Assembly: GCF_001077815.2 (NCBI RefSeq)
Contig: NZ_CP011310.1
Location: forward strand, 1,488,001-1,552,000
Reading direction: 5' to 3'
Length of the DNA: 64,000 nucleotides
Source of the DNA: Aurantiacibacter atlanticus
GTDB taxonomy: Bacteria > Pseudomonadota > Alphaproteobacteria > Sphingomonadales > Sphingomonadaceae
Shown here: in pieces, positions 1 to 9,987 of the stretch
Layout of the letters: every line of letters begins with the position of its first letter
Numbering within the stretch: the first letter of the stretch is position 1
Position numbers and translations under genes: made by a program
Notes under the pieces: generated by a model
What the model saw: the letters and a program-made list of their open reading frames with translations, nothing else
What the model was told of the DNA's origin: nothing
Databases searched by the model: none

Positions 1-640
<640 letters not shown>

Positions 641-949
641 CTAGCAAGCATCAAACCTATCCCTATCATACAGCTTGCGGCCGATGCGCCGGTCAAGAGC
701 GCGGCAAACATCGCGCCACCACAAGAATGTTTCGTGGTCGCCTGCTGCAAAGGCGGTGATTGCCTGGTCATGCGCGCTCTGTGCGGCAGACAGTCCATGC
801 TTCGCGAATTGGCGCAGGGCGGCATTGAAATGTGGCGGGCTGACAAGATCGCCATTATCATTTGCCGCGCGTGTATGAAACCCGCGAACCCGATCAGGGG
901 TCATGCGTGCGGAACATTTTGTGGCTGGGGCTGCGAAACGGATCGACAT
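641..949 (-). CDS. Small hypothetical protein (102 aa)
   Basis: An unrecognised soluble protein of 102 residues. The start at 949 is chosen over an upstream ATG at 1003 because an AGGAAA ribosome-binding site lies about nine bases before it, and because the protein then begins MSIRFAAPATKCS. The middle carries RAANDNGDLVSPPHFNAA, a phrase of a kind I associate with small sphingomonad proteins. The C-terminal half is amphipathic and rich in Ala, His and Arg (LRQFAKHGLSAAQSAHDQA). There are no membrane segments or signal peptide. It shares its strand with the cell-wall hydrolase upstream and mdh downstream but is separated from both by more than 100 bases, so it is probably a single gene. Function unknown. 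Confidence 0.6.
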   Translation of the reverse strand: MSIRFAAPATKCSARMTPDRVRGFHTRAANDNGDLVSPPHFNAALRQFAKHGLSAAQSAHDQAITAFAAGDHETFLWWRDVCRALDRRIGRKLYDRDRFDAC

Positions 950-1096
950 GGTGCGGATTTTTCCTGCTTGTTGCTGATGCCGGATTGGCGACCGCAGCGA
1001 CAATTAGCCCAGTTGGACTAAGTGAAGGTTCCACAGGATGGTTTCCGAAATCTTATTCGTGATATCCAAAGGCTTACCACAGCCTTGCCGCACACC

Positions 1097-2176
1097 TCAG
1101 GGGCGTTCAATCCAGCGGCCACTATTGGCATATTCGGACCGTATATTACCGCTGCGCGGTGCGGAGGCGAGAGGGGCGGTGCCTTCGGCCACCGCTGCAA
1201 CAGACGGTTTGGGCTGCGCGGCAGAGTGACTAATCGGGCCAGTTTCAGTTGATGCGGCGGCGATGACCGGAGCCGAAGCAGGATCAGGAGCATTGGGCGT
1301 CAATGCGCGTGCCCGTGCTGCTGATGGTTCGGCACCGGCATAGGAGGCGGTAAAGGCAGAAGGCCGTCCCGCTGCGCCACGCCACCTGTAAAACTTGTGC
1401 GCCCCGATCACGCTGACGGTGTCGAGGCTGCTGGCCCAATAGGGATTTATCGCCAGCGTGTGGTAGTGTGTGGCTGTCCCCACGGGTGCGTAAGCCACGC
1501 CTGCAAGTGCTTCTCTTGCAATGCGGCTGGCACGGTCCCAGCCAGATCGCGAAGGCTGCCTTGCCAGCGATCCATCGCAGGTGAAGGAAAACTGACACCC
1601 GGTCGTGCGCTCGCTTCCCTGATAGACAACGCCGCACACGCTGCGCGGATAGGCGGTATGTGCCACGCGATTGAGCACTACCTGTGCCACTGCACGCTGG
1701 CCCGCATCGCTCTCGCTGGCAGCTTCGTAATAGATTGCCTGGGCCATACACTGCTGCGCGCGGACATGATCACGATCCGACCCGGCAATGCGCAGCGGGG
1801 CAGCGGCAAGCGGCAGGTCTGCGAGCTTGGATGAAGGCGTAAAGGCGGGCGCTCCAATCACGGCGATTGGTTTATCCCACCCTTCCGCATCAACCATGTG
1901 CGGCGCATCCTCGAGATAGTAGAAGGCTGAGCCGGGAAAGCTGAGACCCGGCGTTTCGAACGGCATCTGCTTCACTGCTTGCGCTGTGATGGCATCCCTC
2001 TGCAAGGCAGCGATGGTGTCCGGTGCGGCCAGTGCAGGCACGGCAAGGGCCACGCCGACAATTGCCATTCGCTTGGCAACGCCCATCAACCGCGCACGCA
2101 GCGGCTGGCGCCGGCTGCGAAAATCGCGCCTTGGCTGCGCCTGAGCTGTTACGGCGAAAGGAGGGATCTGATCCAC
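1097..2176 (-). CDS. Cell wall hydrolase, SleB family
   Basis: A 359-residue predicted peptidoglycan hydrolase. The N-terminus is basic and followed by one hydrophobic stretch (about residues 35-52, VGVALAVPALAA), which is either an uncleaved anchor or a signal sequence. The SleB (hydrolase_2) domain covers about residues 142-245, with AIYYEAASES containing the expected catalytic Glu151, then VAQVVLNRVAH and the Cys-containing CGVVYQGSERTTGCQFSFTC. The C-terminal ~100 residues are Ala/Pro/Ser-rich and low in complexity. In sporeformers SleB is a germination lytic enzyme; alphaproteobacterial homologues presumably act in cell-wall turnover, which is inference. It stands alone on the minus strand, divergent from the B12 operon. 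Confidence 0.85.
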   Translation of the reverse strand: MDQIPPFAVTAQAQPRRDFRSRRQPLRARLMGVAKRMAIVGVALAVPALAAPDTIAALQRDAITAQAVKQMPFETPGLSFPGSAFYYLEDAPHMVDAEGWDKPIAVIGAPAFTPSSKLADLPLAAAPLRIAGSDRDHVRAQQCMAQAIYYEAASESDAGQRAVAQVVLNRVAHTAYPRSVCGVVYQGSERTTGCQFSFTCDGSLARQPSRSGWDRASRIAREALAGVAYAPVGTATHYHTLAINPYWASSLDTVSVIGAHKFYRWRGAAGRPSAFTASYAGAEPSAARARALTPNAPDPASAPVIAAASTETGPISHSAAQPKPSVAAVAEGTAPLASAPRSGNIRSEYANSGRWIERP

Positions 2177-2334
2177 GTGTTTGCCTTATGTTGGCCAGCC
2201 CTTTGCAACACGCCTGAAGTTCAACCCGTATCGGAACGGGACGAAGACGATAGAGAAAGGCGACTTGTCGGGGCGTAATTCTGTGCCTAAAGGGCCGGCG
2301 ACGTCACGGGTTGTTCGCGCTATGTCATGAAAGA

Positions 2335-2510
2335 CGTGGGGCGGGCCTAAGAGGGAAAGGGGTTCAACGCCCCCGCTGCCCCCGCAACTGTGACCGGGAA
2401 GCAATCCGGCCAAATGCCACTGTGCTTGAATCAGGCGCGGGAAGGCGGCAGGAAAGCGTTGATCCGGGAGCCAGGAGACCTGCCAGTGACTGTCGTTCGG
2501 CCATCGGGCG
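2335..2510 (+). ncRNA. Cobalamin (adenosylcobalamin) riboswitch
   Basis: The leader of the B12 uptake operon contains hallmark cobalamin-riboswitch segments in the right order: AAGAGGGAA near 2349, GCTGCCCCCGCAACTGT at 2375-2391, and the B12 box GAGCCAGGAGACCTGCC at 2468-2484. The core is about 175 nt. A terminator-like hairpin follows 20 nt after the aptamer and then btuB, so ligand binding probably favours termination and lowers uptake when cobalamin is plentiful. The exact 5' and 3' limits are estimates. Confidence 0.95.
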
Positions 2511-2529
2511 GGGTGCACCGGTAGCCAGC

Positions 2530-2564
2530 GGGAGAGCGCCATTTCGGGCGCTCCCTCCGTTTTG
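2530..2564 (+). terminator. Riboswitch expression-platform terminator
   Basis: A GC-rich hairpin (GGGAG-A-GCGCC, loop ATTTC, then GGCGC-TCCC) followed by a short run TCCGTTTTGAG. It lies between the cobalamin aptamer and the btuB start, the expected place for a transcription attenuator. The T-tract is short, so a partly translational mechanism is also possible. Confidence 0.7.
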
Positions 2565-2595
2565 AGCGACATGTTCGTTCTATATCGGAGGTCTT

Positions 2596-4497
2596 GTGTA
2601 CAAATATCTATTTTTCAGCGTTTCTTTCGCCGCACTCGCCATTCCTGCAGCGGCGCAGGATGGGTCCGGAACGCTAGCCAGTGATAGTGTAAGTTCCGCC
2701 GAGACAAATATCACCGTGACAGCGACCGGAACGCGGATCGAGCTGGAGGATACCGGCCAGCAGGTTACCATTATTGGCGAGGAGGAAATTCGTGCTGTGC
2801 AAGGGCCTGATCTGACCCGTGTGCTCGAACGGGTGCCCGGTCTGACTTTCAGCCGCAATGGCGGCTTGGGCGGCTTTACCGGTGTGAGGCTGCGCGGGTC
2901 CGAAGCGGAACAGGTCCTGATCGTGCTTGACGGTGTCCGCGTGTCGGACCCGGCGGCTCCTTCGGGCGGGTTCGATTTCGGCAATCTGTTATCGGGCAAT
3001 CTTGCCAAGCTGGAGGTGATCCGCGGCTCCAACTCCACTATCTGGGGTTCAGACGCGATGGGCGGCGTAATTGTTGCCTCCACCAGAGCGGACACAGGAC
3101 TGGTCGCCAGCGCGGAATATGGTGCGGATGACAGCGTAACTGCCAATGCCTCGGCCGGAATCGGCGATGCCGATACCGGCTTCATTGGCGCATCGGCCAA
3201 TTTCGCCCGCACCGACGGCTTCTCATCTGCCGCCAGCGGCACTGAGGCCGACGGGTTCGAACAATGGGCAATCGAAGGCCATGGCCGGTATTACTTTTCC
3301 GATGCATTCGAGGTTTTTGCCCGCATTCGGCAGACTGAAGGCACGCTGGAACTGGATGGATTGACTTTCCCCGCATATACCCTTGCCGATACTGACGAGG
3401 AACAGGATACGCGGCAGACATTCGGCTCTGCCGGGGCCGTGCTCGATACAGGACCACTCTTCCTGACAGCGAGCTACAGTTTTGCAGACACTGCTCGCGA
3501 TAATCTCGACGGTAGCGGCTCCACGACATTCAGCAGCGATGGCGAGTCTGATCGCATATCCCTGCGCGGCGAATGGCGGCCTATCGGTCCGCTCTTGCTG
3601 AACTTCGGCGCGCAGAACGAATGGACCAGTTACGAGACATTATACGACACGGGCGATTCAACCAGCATCCTTGGCGCCTATGCGCAGGCTGGTGTGGAGT
3701 GGCGTGGCATATCGGGCCATATCGGCGTACGCATTGACGATCACGAAGATTTCGGCAGCGAAATCAGCTTCGGGGCCGATATCAGCTATGAATTGGTTGA
3801 TAGCTGGCGACTGCGGGCAAGCATTGGCGAAGGGTTCAAGGCGCCCAGCCTGTTCCAGCTCCTGTCCGACTACGGCAATAGGGAGCTATCACCCGAACAT
3901 TCGACCAGTTACGATTTTGGTATTGCCTATGGCGACCGTGCATTGACGGATCGCCCTTTATACGGGGCGGTTACGCTTTATCGCCGAGATACTGAAGATC
4001 AGATCGCTTTTGTCAGCTGTTTTGGCGCAAGCACCGATATCTGCACAGACAGGCCCTATGGCACATATGACAATCAAGACCGCACGCGCGCGCAAGGCGT
4101 GGAAGCAGAACTGCGGGCGCGAATTGCCGAGACCGTTGTGCTGGGCGCGGTATATTCCTTGATCGAAACGGAAAACCGTGGTGCCGGGCCCAATGCCGGC
4201 AATGTACTTGCCCGCCGCCCGCGCCATGCCGCTACTTTCACCGGTGAGTGGTCGCCTGTTCCGGCACTGTCGCTGGGTGCTGACCTGCGCGTAGTTTCGG
4301 GAAGTTTCGATGATGCGGGCAATTCCTCGCGGCTCGAAGGATATGAAGTGATGAGCCTGCGTGCAGCATTCGACGTGACCGAGGCTGTGCAGATTTTCGG
4401 CCGGGTCGAAAATGTCTGGGACGAAGATTACCAGACAGCTGCCGGATATGCGACGCGCGGCTCTGCTGCCTTTGTGGGGGCCAGGCTGGCATTGTGA
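2596..4497 (+). CDS. btuB: TonB-dependent vitamin B12 receptor BtuB
   Basis: A 633-residue outer-membrane TonB-dependent receptor for cobalamin. The signal peptide ends AIPAAAQD (about residues 1-20). A TonB-box-like NITVTATGTRIE is near residue 38, the plug domain covers roughly residues 45-150 (VTIIGEEEIRAVQGPDLTRVL, VLIVLDGVRVSDPA, KLEVIRGSNSTIWGSDAMGG), and the rest is a beta-barrel ending in Phe-rich/aromatic strands and ALARLAL-type tail GARLAL. The start is GTG at 2596, four bases after CGGAGG. The cobalamin riboswitch directly upstream and btuFCD directly downstream identify the substrate better than the receptor sequence alone. Its stop overlaps the btuF start (GTGA). Confidence 0.95.
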   Translation: MYKYLFFSVSFAALAIPAAAQDGSGTLASDSVSSAETNITVTATGTRIELEDTGQQVTIIGEEEIRAVQGPDLTRVLERVPGLTFSRNGGLGGFTGVRLRGSEAEQVLIVLDGVRVSDPAAPSGGFDFGNLLSGNLAKLEVIRGSNSTIWGSDAMGGVIVASTRADTGLVASAEYGADDSVTANASAGIGDADTGFIGASANFARTDGFSSAASGTEADGFEQWAIEGHGRYYFSDAFEVFARIRQTEGTLELDGLTFPAYTLADTDEEQDTRQTFGSAGAVLDTGPLFLTASYSFADTARDNLDGSGSTTFSSDGESDRISLRGEWRPIGPLLLNFGAQNEWTSYETLYDTGDSTSILGAYAQAGVEWRGISGHIGVRIDDHEDFGSEISFGADISYELVDSWRLRASIGEGFKAPSLFQLLSDYGNRELSPEHSTSYDFGIAYGDRALTDRPLYGAVTLYRRDTEDQIAFVSCFGASTDICTDRPYGTYDNQDRTRAQGVEAELRARIAETVVLGAVYSLIETENRGAGPNAGNVLARRPRHAATFTGEWSPVPALSLGADLRVVSGSFDDAGNSSRLEGYEVMSLRAAFDVTEAVQIFGRVENVWDEDYQTAAGYATRGSAAFVGARLAL

Positions 4498-5297
4498 GAA
4501 TGCTGGCCGCTTTGCTGCTGATCCTGCCGGGGTGCCAACAAGCCCCGGCAGGATCAGCGGTGGACGCGGCCACGGTGGTCAGCCTCAACCCTTGCACCGA
4601 TGCCATCCTCTCCGAAATCGCAGCTCCGGGGCAATTGCTGGCGATATCGCATTACAGCCAGAACAAGCGGTCCAGTTCCATGCCACTGGACGTTGCCGCA
4701 AGCTATCGCACCACTGGCGGAAGTGCAGAAGAAGTGCTCGCCCTTGCACCAGACATGGTGGTTGCGGATGTTTTCCTTGCTCCAGCCACCCGCCACGCAT
4801 TGGAACAGGCCGGTATCGAAATCGTGACCGTCGGTATCCCCAGCAGCCTTGACCACAGCGTCGGGCAAATCGCACTTCTTGGCGAAGCAACCGGCAATAC
4901 GGCACGCGCCGATGCCCTTGTGCAGGAGGTGACAGTGGCATGGGATAGCCACGAATGGACCGGCCAGCCGATTTCAGCGCTATTGTTGCAAGAAGGCGAT
5001 ATCGTTGCGGGCCAAGGATCGCTCGCCCATGCCCTGCTGATACAGGCAGGATTTTCCAGCCTGTCTGCTGCGCGTGGGTTGGGGCAGGGCGCGCATCTGC
5101 CGCTGGAACATGTGCTGGCCGAGCCGCCCCAAGTCGTGATCACGGCGGGCGGAGGCCGGATGCAGCAACATCCCGCACTTGGCGCCATCCCCGGCATGCA
5201 GCATCACCTGTTTGACCCGACCTTGCTCTATTGCGGCGGGCCGACAATCCCGCGTGCGCTCGACCGATTGACCGAAATTCGAAGGTCGGCACAATGA
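4494..5297 (+). CDS. btuF: Cobalamin ABC transporter substrate-binding lipoprotein
   Basis: A 267-residue periplasmic binding protein of the BtuF/FecB class (helical backbone). A lipobox LILPGC puts the lipidated Cys at residue 14, so it is probably anchored to a membrane. The conserved opening strand VVSLNPCTDAILSEIA, the AEEVLALAPDMVVADVF segment and the C-terminal GGGRMQQHPALGAIPGMQ are typical of this family. It captures cobalamin delivered by BtuB and hands it to BtuCD. The GTG start at 4494 overlaps the btuB stop by four bases, and the stop overlaps btuC as ATGA, so translational coupling is likely. The gene is under the upstream riboswitch. Confidence 0.9.
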   Translation: MRMLAALLLILPGCQQAPAGSAVDAATVVSLNPCTDAILSEIAAPGQLLAISHYSQNKRSSSMPLDVAASYRTTGGSAEEVLALAPDMVVADVFLAPATRHALEQAGIEIVTVGIPSSLDHSVGQIALLGEATGNTARADALVQEVTVAWDSHEWTGQPISALLLQEGDIVAGQGSLAHALLIQAGFSSLSAARGLGQGAHLPLEHVLAEPPQVVITAGGGRMQQHPALGAIPGMQHHLFDPTLLYCGGPTIPRALDRLTEIRRSAQ

Positions 5298-6256
5298 CTC
5301 GCGCATCGTACCTCTTTACCGCGCTGTTGGTTATGGCGTTGCCATTATCGCTGTTGGCCGGGCGCGTTTGGGTTGATCCGGAGGTTACGCCCAACGCGAT
5401 TGTCATCCTTGCGCAATTGCGTCTGCCGCGTGCGCTGCTGGCAATTATCGTGGGCGCGGGTCTGGGTGCGGCGGGCGCGGCGATGCAGGGCTATTTGCGC
5501 AATCCGCTCGCCGATCCGGGCTTGTTCGGAATCGCGCCCGGTGCCGCCTTGGGGGCCGTGATCGCGCTCTATCTCGGCATATCGAGCGCCTTGCTGCTTC
5601 CCGCCTTTGCGCTGGTCGGGGGGAGTGGTGCAATGGCGCTTTTGGCGCTGATTGCCGGGCGCACGGCCAGCCCCGCCCACGGCATTGCGCTGTTCACATT
5701 GGCAGGCATGATGATTGCCAGCCTTGCAGGGGCTCTCACCAGTCTTGCCATCAGCCTTGCCCCCAACGCCTTTGCGATGAGCAGCATTGTCACCTGGCTG
5801 ATGGGCGCGCTGACCGATCGCAGCTGGCAGGACGTCTCCATCGCAGCCCCTCTAACGCTGGCTGGCGTGGCGTTGCTTTGGGCCGCGGGGCGCGCGCTCG
5901 ATGCCCTAACGCTGGGGGAAGTTGCAGCCCGTTCATTGGGCGTCGATCCGCGCCGCGTGCGCTGGCTGATGGTAGTTGGCACCGGCCTTACCGTGGGGAG
6001 CGGGGTCGCGGTGGCGGGCATCATCGGCTTTGTCGGACTTATCGTTCCGCATCTTGTGCGCCCGCTTACGGACCGTCGCCCGTCGAGCCTGATCGTGCCG
6101 TCTGCACTTGCGGGCGCACTGCTGGTCCTGGTGGCTGATATGATCGTGCGTGTGCTGCCGCTTGTTACGGAATTGCGGCTGGGCATTGCACTCAGCCTCA
6201 TTGGCGCGCCATTTTTCCTGTGGCTGCTGTTGCGTATGCGAAGGGGCCTTGCATGA
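5294..6256 (+). CDS. btuC: Cobalamin ABC transporter permease (FecCD family)
   Basis: A 320-residue inner-membrane permease with about ten hydrophobic segments and the FecCD signature (RLPRALLAIIVGAGLGAAGA, residues about 38-57; LADPGLFGIAPGAALGA; GFVGLIVPHLVRPL near residue 250). The start at 5294 is chosen because it overlaps the btuF stop as ATGA; the longer in-frame extension lies inside btuF and has no signal for a start. BtuC dimers pair with two BtuD ATPases and one BtuF to move cobalamin into the cytoplasm. Its stop overlaps the btuD start, again as ATGA. Confidence 0.93.
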   Translation: MTRASYLFTALLVMALPLSLLAGRVWVDPEVTPNAIVILAQLRLPRALLAIIVGAGLGAAGAAMQGYLRNPLADPGLFGIAPGAALGAVIALYLGISSALLLPAFALVGGSGAMALLALIAGRTASPAHGIALFTLAGMMIASLAGALTSLAISLAPNAFAMSSIVTWLMGALTDRSWQDVSIAAPLTLAGVALLWAAGRALDALTLGEVAARSLGVDPRRVRWLMVVGTGLTVGSGVAVAGIIGFVGLIVPHLVRPLTDRRPSSLIVPSALAGALLVLVADMIVRVLPLVTELRLGIALSLIGAPFFLWLLLRMRRGLA

Positions 6257-6978
6257 CACTTTGTGCAGAAGCCCTGACAATCACAGGCAGGCTGGATAAT
6301 GTGAGCGCGACGCTGGAAACCGGCGCGATTACTGCGATTTGTGGTCCCAATGGCGCGGGCAAGTCCACGCTACTCTCCTCACTCGCAGCGCTGATTGATA
6401 CGCAAGACGGCCAGCTATTGCTGGATGGCAAACCGCTGTCATCGCTTTCCGCGCGCAAGCGGGCGCAAAGGATCGGATATCTTCCGCAATCGGGCGAGGT
6501 GGCATGGGATGTGGCGGTGCGTCAACTGGTTGCACTTGGCCGCCTTCCGCATCGTGACGAGGGCAAAGCGCAAGTCGCGCGTGCCATTGCCGAATGCCAG
6601 CTCGATGATCTTGAATCACGTCGCATGTCCACCCTTTCAGGTGGAGAGAAAGCACGGGCCTTGCTGTCGCGGGTGCTGGCGGGGGAGCCGCAATGGATCC
6701 TTGCCGACGAACCTCTCGCCGCGCTCGATCTGGCGCACCAGCTGGCGATATTGCGGGTGTTGCGCAGGCAGGCCGATGCCGGATGTGGCGTAGTTCTCGT
6801 GCTGCACGATCTCGCGCTTGCGATGAACCATGCAGACAGGGTGCTTGTGCTGAATAACGGCCGCCTGCAAGCAGACAGCGCCCCCGAAGAGGCGCTGTCC
6901 ACTGGCATTATTGCCGAAGTCTGGGGTGTGAAAGCGCGCTGGCTGGGTGAACCCGGCGCACGCGCACTCTCTACCTGA
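6253..6978 (+). CDS. btuD: Cobalamin ABC transporter ATP-binding protein
   Basis: A 241-residue ABC ATPase: Walker A GPNGAGKST at residues 31-39, Q-loop around LPQSGEV (78-82), signature LSGGE at 128-132, Walker B WILADEP at 148-154 and a switch His in VLVLHDLALAMNH. The start at 6253 overlaps the btuC stop (ATGA); the upstream in-frame codons belong to btuC. It powers BtuCD-F import and is the last gene of the riboswitch-controlled operon. It converges on the M3 dipeptidase gene with only ten bases between stops and no obvious terminator. Confidence 0.93.
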   Translation: MTLCAEALTITGRLDNVSATLETGAITAICGPNGAGKSTLLSSLAALIDTQDGQLLLDGKPLSSLSARKRAQRIGYLPQSGEVAWDVAVRQLVALGRLPHRDEGKAQVARAIAECQLDDLESRRMSTLSGGEKARALLSRVLAGEPQWILADEPLAALDLAHQLAILRVLRRQADAGCGVVLVLHDLALAMNHADRVLVLNNGRLQADSAPEEALSTGIIAEVWGVKARWLGEPGARALST

Positions 6979-6988
6979 TCTCAACCCC

Positions 6989-9190
6989 TTATTGGGCGCT
7001 CTGCGCCCCGGTCGGTTCAGTGTCGCCCGGAATCAGCCCGCGTGCTTCAAGCAATGGCTCGACCCGTGGATCGCGCCCGGTGAAATCACGAAACATCTGC
7101 TCATAGGTCTTTGAATGACCCTGTCCGAGGAAGGTCGACACAATACGATCGCCCATCTCGCGGTTCATGCCGCCATTTGCCTCGACATAGCTATAGGCAT
7201 CATGGTGCAGCATTTCCGTCCAAGTGTAGGCGTAATAGCCTGCATCATAGCCATGTTCAACGATGTGCCGGAAATAGGGCGTGTGATACCGCGGCGGAAC
7301 GAGGTCTGAACGAAGGCCGATCCGGTCAAGCGCGGCGGCTTCAAATGCCATCACATCTGTCGGGGCGGCAACATTCGGGTCCAGCGAATGCCATTCCATG
7401 TCGAGCAGCGATGCAGCGATAACCTCGCCAAAGCTGTGGCCCTGATTGAATTTGCCGGCGCGATTGATCGCCTCGACCAGTTCGTTCGGGATCACTTCGC
7501 CGGTTTCGTTATGACGCGCATAGCGTTGCAGAACTTCGGGCACGGCGGCGAAATTCTCGTGAAACTGGCTGGGGAATTCTACCCAGTCGCGTGCCGAATT
7601 AGTGCCCGAAAGCGAAGGATATTGCTGATTGGCGAATATGCCGTGCAAGGCGTGGCCGAATTCATGGAACATTGTCGTCACATCGTCCCAAGTCGCCAAT
7701 GCTGGCTGACCGGGAGCCGGCGGAGCAATGTTCTGCGTATTGGTCACGACAGGACGCAGGCCAAGCAGATGGCTCTGTTCGATAAAGTTGCTCATCCATG
7801 CGCCGCCGCGCTTGCTCTCGCGCTGCATGGGATCAAAGTAGAATAGCGCGATAGGCTCGCCGTCATGCAGCACGGTATAGACGCTCACATCGGGGTGATA
7901 TGTGGGAATATCGCTGCGCTTCTCAAAGGTCAGGCCGTAAAGCTGCCCGGCCATGTAGAACACACCGTCCTCAAGCACATTTTCGACGACGAAATACTGC
8001 TTAATCTCCTCATTATCGAGAGCATAGCGTTCCTGACGAACCAGGGCCGCATAATACTCCCAATCCCAAGGGGCGAGGGTGAAATCGTGCCCGTCAGCTT
8101 CCAGGCGGGCCTGCAAAACGGCCGCTTCGCGTTCCTGCGTAGCGCGCAAAGCGGGCACCATGTCGGACATGAACTTGATCGCCTGTGCGGGATCGGAAAC
8201 CATGCGATCATACATTTGCCAATTTGCATGGCTCGGCTCACCGAACAATTGTGCGCGGCGATTGCGTAGTGCAATTGTCTCGCGGATCATGGGGAGGGTG
8301 GTGGTTTCACCGGTCTGGTTGCGGTTTATGCTGGAACGGAACAAACGTTCGCGCACTTCGCGGTTTTCAAGCTGGGACAGCATCGGCACGCTGGTGGTGT
8401 TGCTGACGCTCAGAATGTAATGTCCGTCCTGTCCTGCCGCAGTAGCAGCGGCTGCCGCCGCCGCGATCTGGCCTTCGGACAGCCCGACAAGCTCATCACG
8501 GTCCGTAACGACAATGGATGCGCCGTTCTGGCCTTGAGTGATCAACTGCGAAATCTGTGAGGAAAGCGAGGACAGTCTTTCGTTGATCTGGCGCAGTTCG
8601 GTTTGCTCGGCCGCGCCAAGTTCTGCACCGCGATGGACAAAGTCCTGATAGGTCGTTTCCAGCAGCATGGCATCTTCGGGGGTCATCGCCATGGCGGCAC
8701 GATTGTCGTAAATCGCTTTCACCCGGGCAAACAATTGCGGATTGAGATAGATCGCGTCTGTCTTTGCCGCGATCTTGGGTGCCAGATCTTCATCAGTTGC
8801 GGCAATCGTATCGTTGATGTTGGCCGAAACGATCTGGCTGAAAGCACTGTAGGCGCGGCCAAACACCTGACCCGAGCGCTCCATCGCGACCAGCGTATTG
8901 GCCATAGTGGGCGGGTTTGGATTGTTGGCAATGGCCTCAATCTCGGCACTCTCGATAGCAATGGCTTCCTCGATGATACCTTGCCAATCGGCATCCGATA
9001 CCTGGTCGAATTGCGGCGCATGCATATAGAGCGGCGAAAGTTCCGCAAAGACGCTCGTCGCTGCGGGAATCTCGGGGTTGTAATCCTCAACCTGGGGAAT
9101 GCCGGCAGTGGCCATGTCAGACTCCTGGGTGGTGGTACAAGCGGTCGCCATTGCGGCGATCATTGTGGTGGCGAGCAAGCGCGATTTCAT
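6989..9190 (-). CDS. dcp: M3 family peptidyl-dipeptidase (Dcp-like), lipoprotein
   Basis: A 733-residue zinc metallopeptidase of family M3. The zinc motif HEFGH is at residues 509-513 within TTMFHEFGHALHGIF, with the downstream third ligand expected in the region SQFHENFA. The N-terminus is a lipoprotein signal (AAMATAC, Cys18), so this copy is probably exported to the periplasm and membrane-anchored. Such dipeptidyl carboxypeptidases release C-terminal dipeptides from peptides. Full length compared with E. coli Dcp (about 680) plus the leader. It is a single gene converging on the btu operon. Confidence 0.92.
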   Translation of the reverse strand: MKSRLLATTMIAAMATACTTTQESDMATAGIPQVEDYNPEIPAATSVFAELSPLYMHAPQFDQVSDADWQGIIEEAIAIESAEIEAIANNPNPPTMANTLVAMERSGQVFGRAYSAFSQIVSANINDTIAATDEDLAPKIAAKTDAIYLNPQLFARVKAIYDNRAAMAMTPEDAMLLETTYQDFVHRGAELGAAEQTELRQINERLSSLSSQISQLITQGQNGASIVVTDRDELVGLSEGQIAAAAAAATAAGQDGHYILSVSNTTSVPMLSQLENREVRERLFRSSINRNQTGETTTLPMIRETIALRNRRAQLFGEPSHANWQMYDRMVSDPAQAIKFMSDMVPALRATQEREAAVLQARLEADGHDFTLAPWDWEYYAALVRQERYALDNEEIKQYFVVENVLEDGVFYMAGQLYGLTFEKRSDIPTYHPDVSVYTVLHDGEPIALFYFDPMQRESKRGGAWMSNFIEQSHLLGLRPVVTNTQNIAPPAPGQPALATWDDVTTMFHEFGHALHGIFANQQYPSLSGTNSARDWVEFPSQFHENFAAVPEVLQRYARHNETGEVIPNELVEAINRAGKFNQGHSFGEVIAASLLDMEWHSLDPNVAAPTDVMAFEAAALDRIGLRSDLVPPRYHTPYFRHIVEHGYDAGYYAYTWTEMLHHDAYSYVEANGGMNREMGDRIVSTFLGQGHSKTYEQMFRDFTGRDPRVEPLLEARGLIPGDTEPTGAQSAQ

Positions 9191-9346
9191 GCGAACAGCC
9201 TCTGCTTTCTGTGTGTTTTATATGGGGCAAAATTGGGATAAACTACATAGTTGCCATTGAAACGATACTCATAGAGATAGCAGGCCAGCCTGCCAAGTCT
9301 GTGAACTAACGTTCGGCAGGGCGATCCGTTGCATTTCCTCGTCTGT

Positions 9347-9973
9347 TCAAGGGGCAGAGTTCCGATATTCGGCAAGGGCCTGCTGGTTTACCGTGACAAT
9401 TCTTGGCGGGCCACCGGGCGTATCGACTGACAACCAAATCGCGCCCAGTGCAAAGAACGCACCCTGATCTGGCACGACTGTCGTATCGCCCAGTGCCAGA
9501 TCCTGCATCAACGTCAGCATGGGTCGGGAAAGGATCTGTTCCAAATCCGCATCGGAAAGTTCGGTCAGTTCACGCCTGTTACCTTTCGCATCGATATACA
9601 GAAAAGGCAGACGCATCTGAGACCGAATGACTTGGGTGTCACCAGATGCCGCAGCGCTGTTGATAGTTTCTAATGTTTCGGAGAAAATGCTTGGCGAAGT
9701 GCCCAGCACGCAAGAAATGGTCCCTCCTGAGACTTCATCATGGCTTCGGTCGAATTTGTGATCAGGATTGCCTTGCTGGCCCCAAACGAGGGAGAGGCAG
9801 TCCTGAGTGGCCTCAGCTTCCAGATTAGCCAAGGAGGTCAGTGGATCGCTGCCATCAGGCGGTGCATCGCCGCCGGGTTCGACCTGGCAGGCTGACAACA
9901 GCAAGCTGCCAGCGAGCAAAACATAGGAAGCAAGATCTCGCCATGGAATTATTATCCGGCCTGCATACAACAT
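9347..9973 (-). CDS. Putative lipoprotein, unknown function
   Basis: A 208-residue protein with a membrane-export leader ending in the lipobox LLLSAC (Cys at about residue 29). The mature part contains two further Cys residues (TQDCLSL and GTISCVLG), which could form a disulphide, and otherwise looks like a small globular periplasmic domain (LPFLYIDAKGNRRELTEL). I do not recognise the family. It follows the GH24 lysozyme gene by 14 bases on the same strand, so the two are probably co-transcribed; the lipoprotein might act with, or against, that lysozyme, but this is only a guess from context. Confidence 0.7.
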   Translation of the reverse strand: MLYAGRIIIPWRDLASYVLLAGSLLLSACQVEPGGDAPPDGSDPLTSLANLEAEATQDCLSLVWGQQGNPDHKFDRSHDEVSGGTISCVLGTSPSIFSETLETINSAAASGDTQVIRSQMRLPFLYIDAKGNRRELTELSDADLEQILSRPMLTLMQDLALGDTTVVPDQGAFFALGAIWLSVDTPGGPPRIVTVNQQALAEYRNSAP

Positions 9974-9987
9974 GGCCCGCAGTCCTG

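Noticed and set aside
2186..2572. Open frames on both strands across the btuB leader (2186-2572 minus, 2311-2565 plus)
   Set aside because: They run through the cobalamin aptamer and terminator; the conserved RNA motifs explain the sequence.
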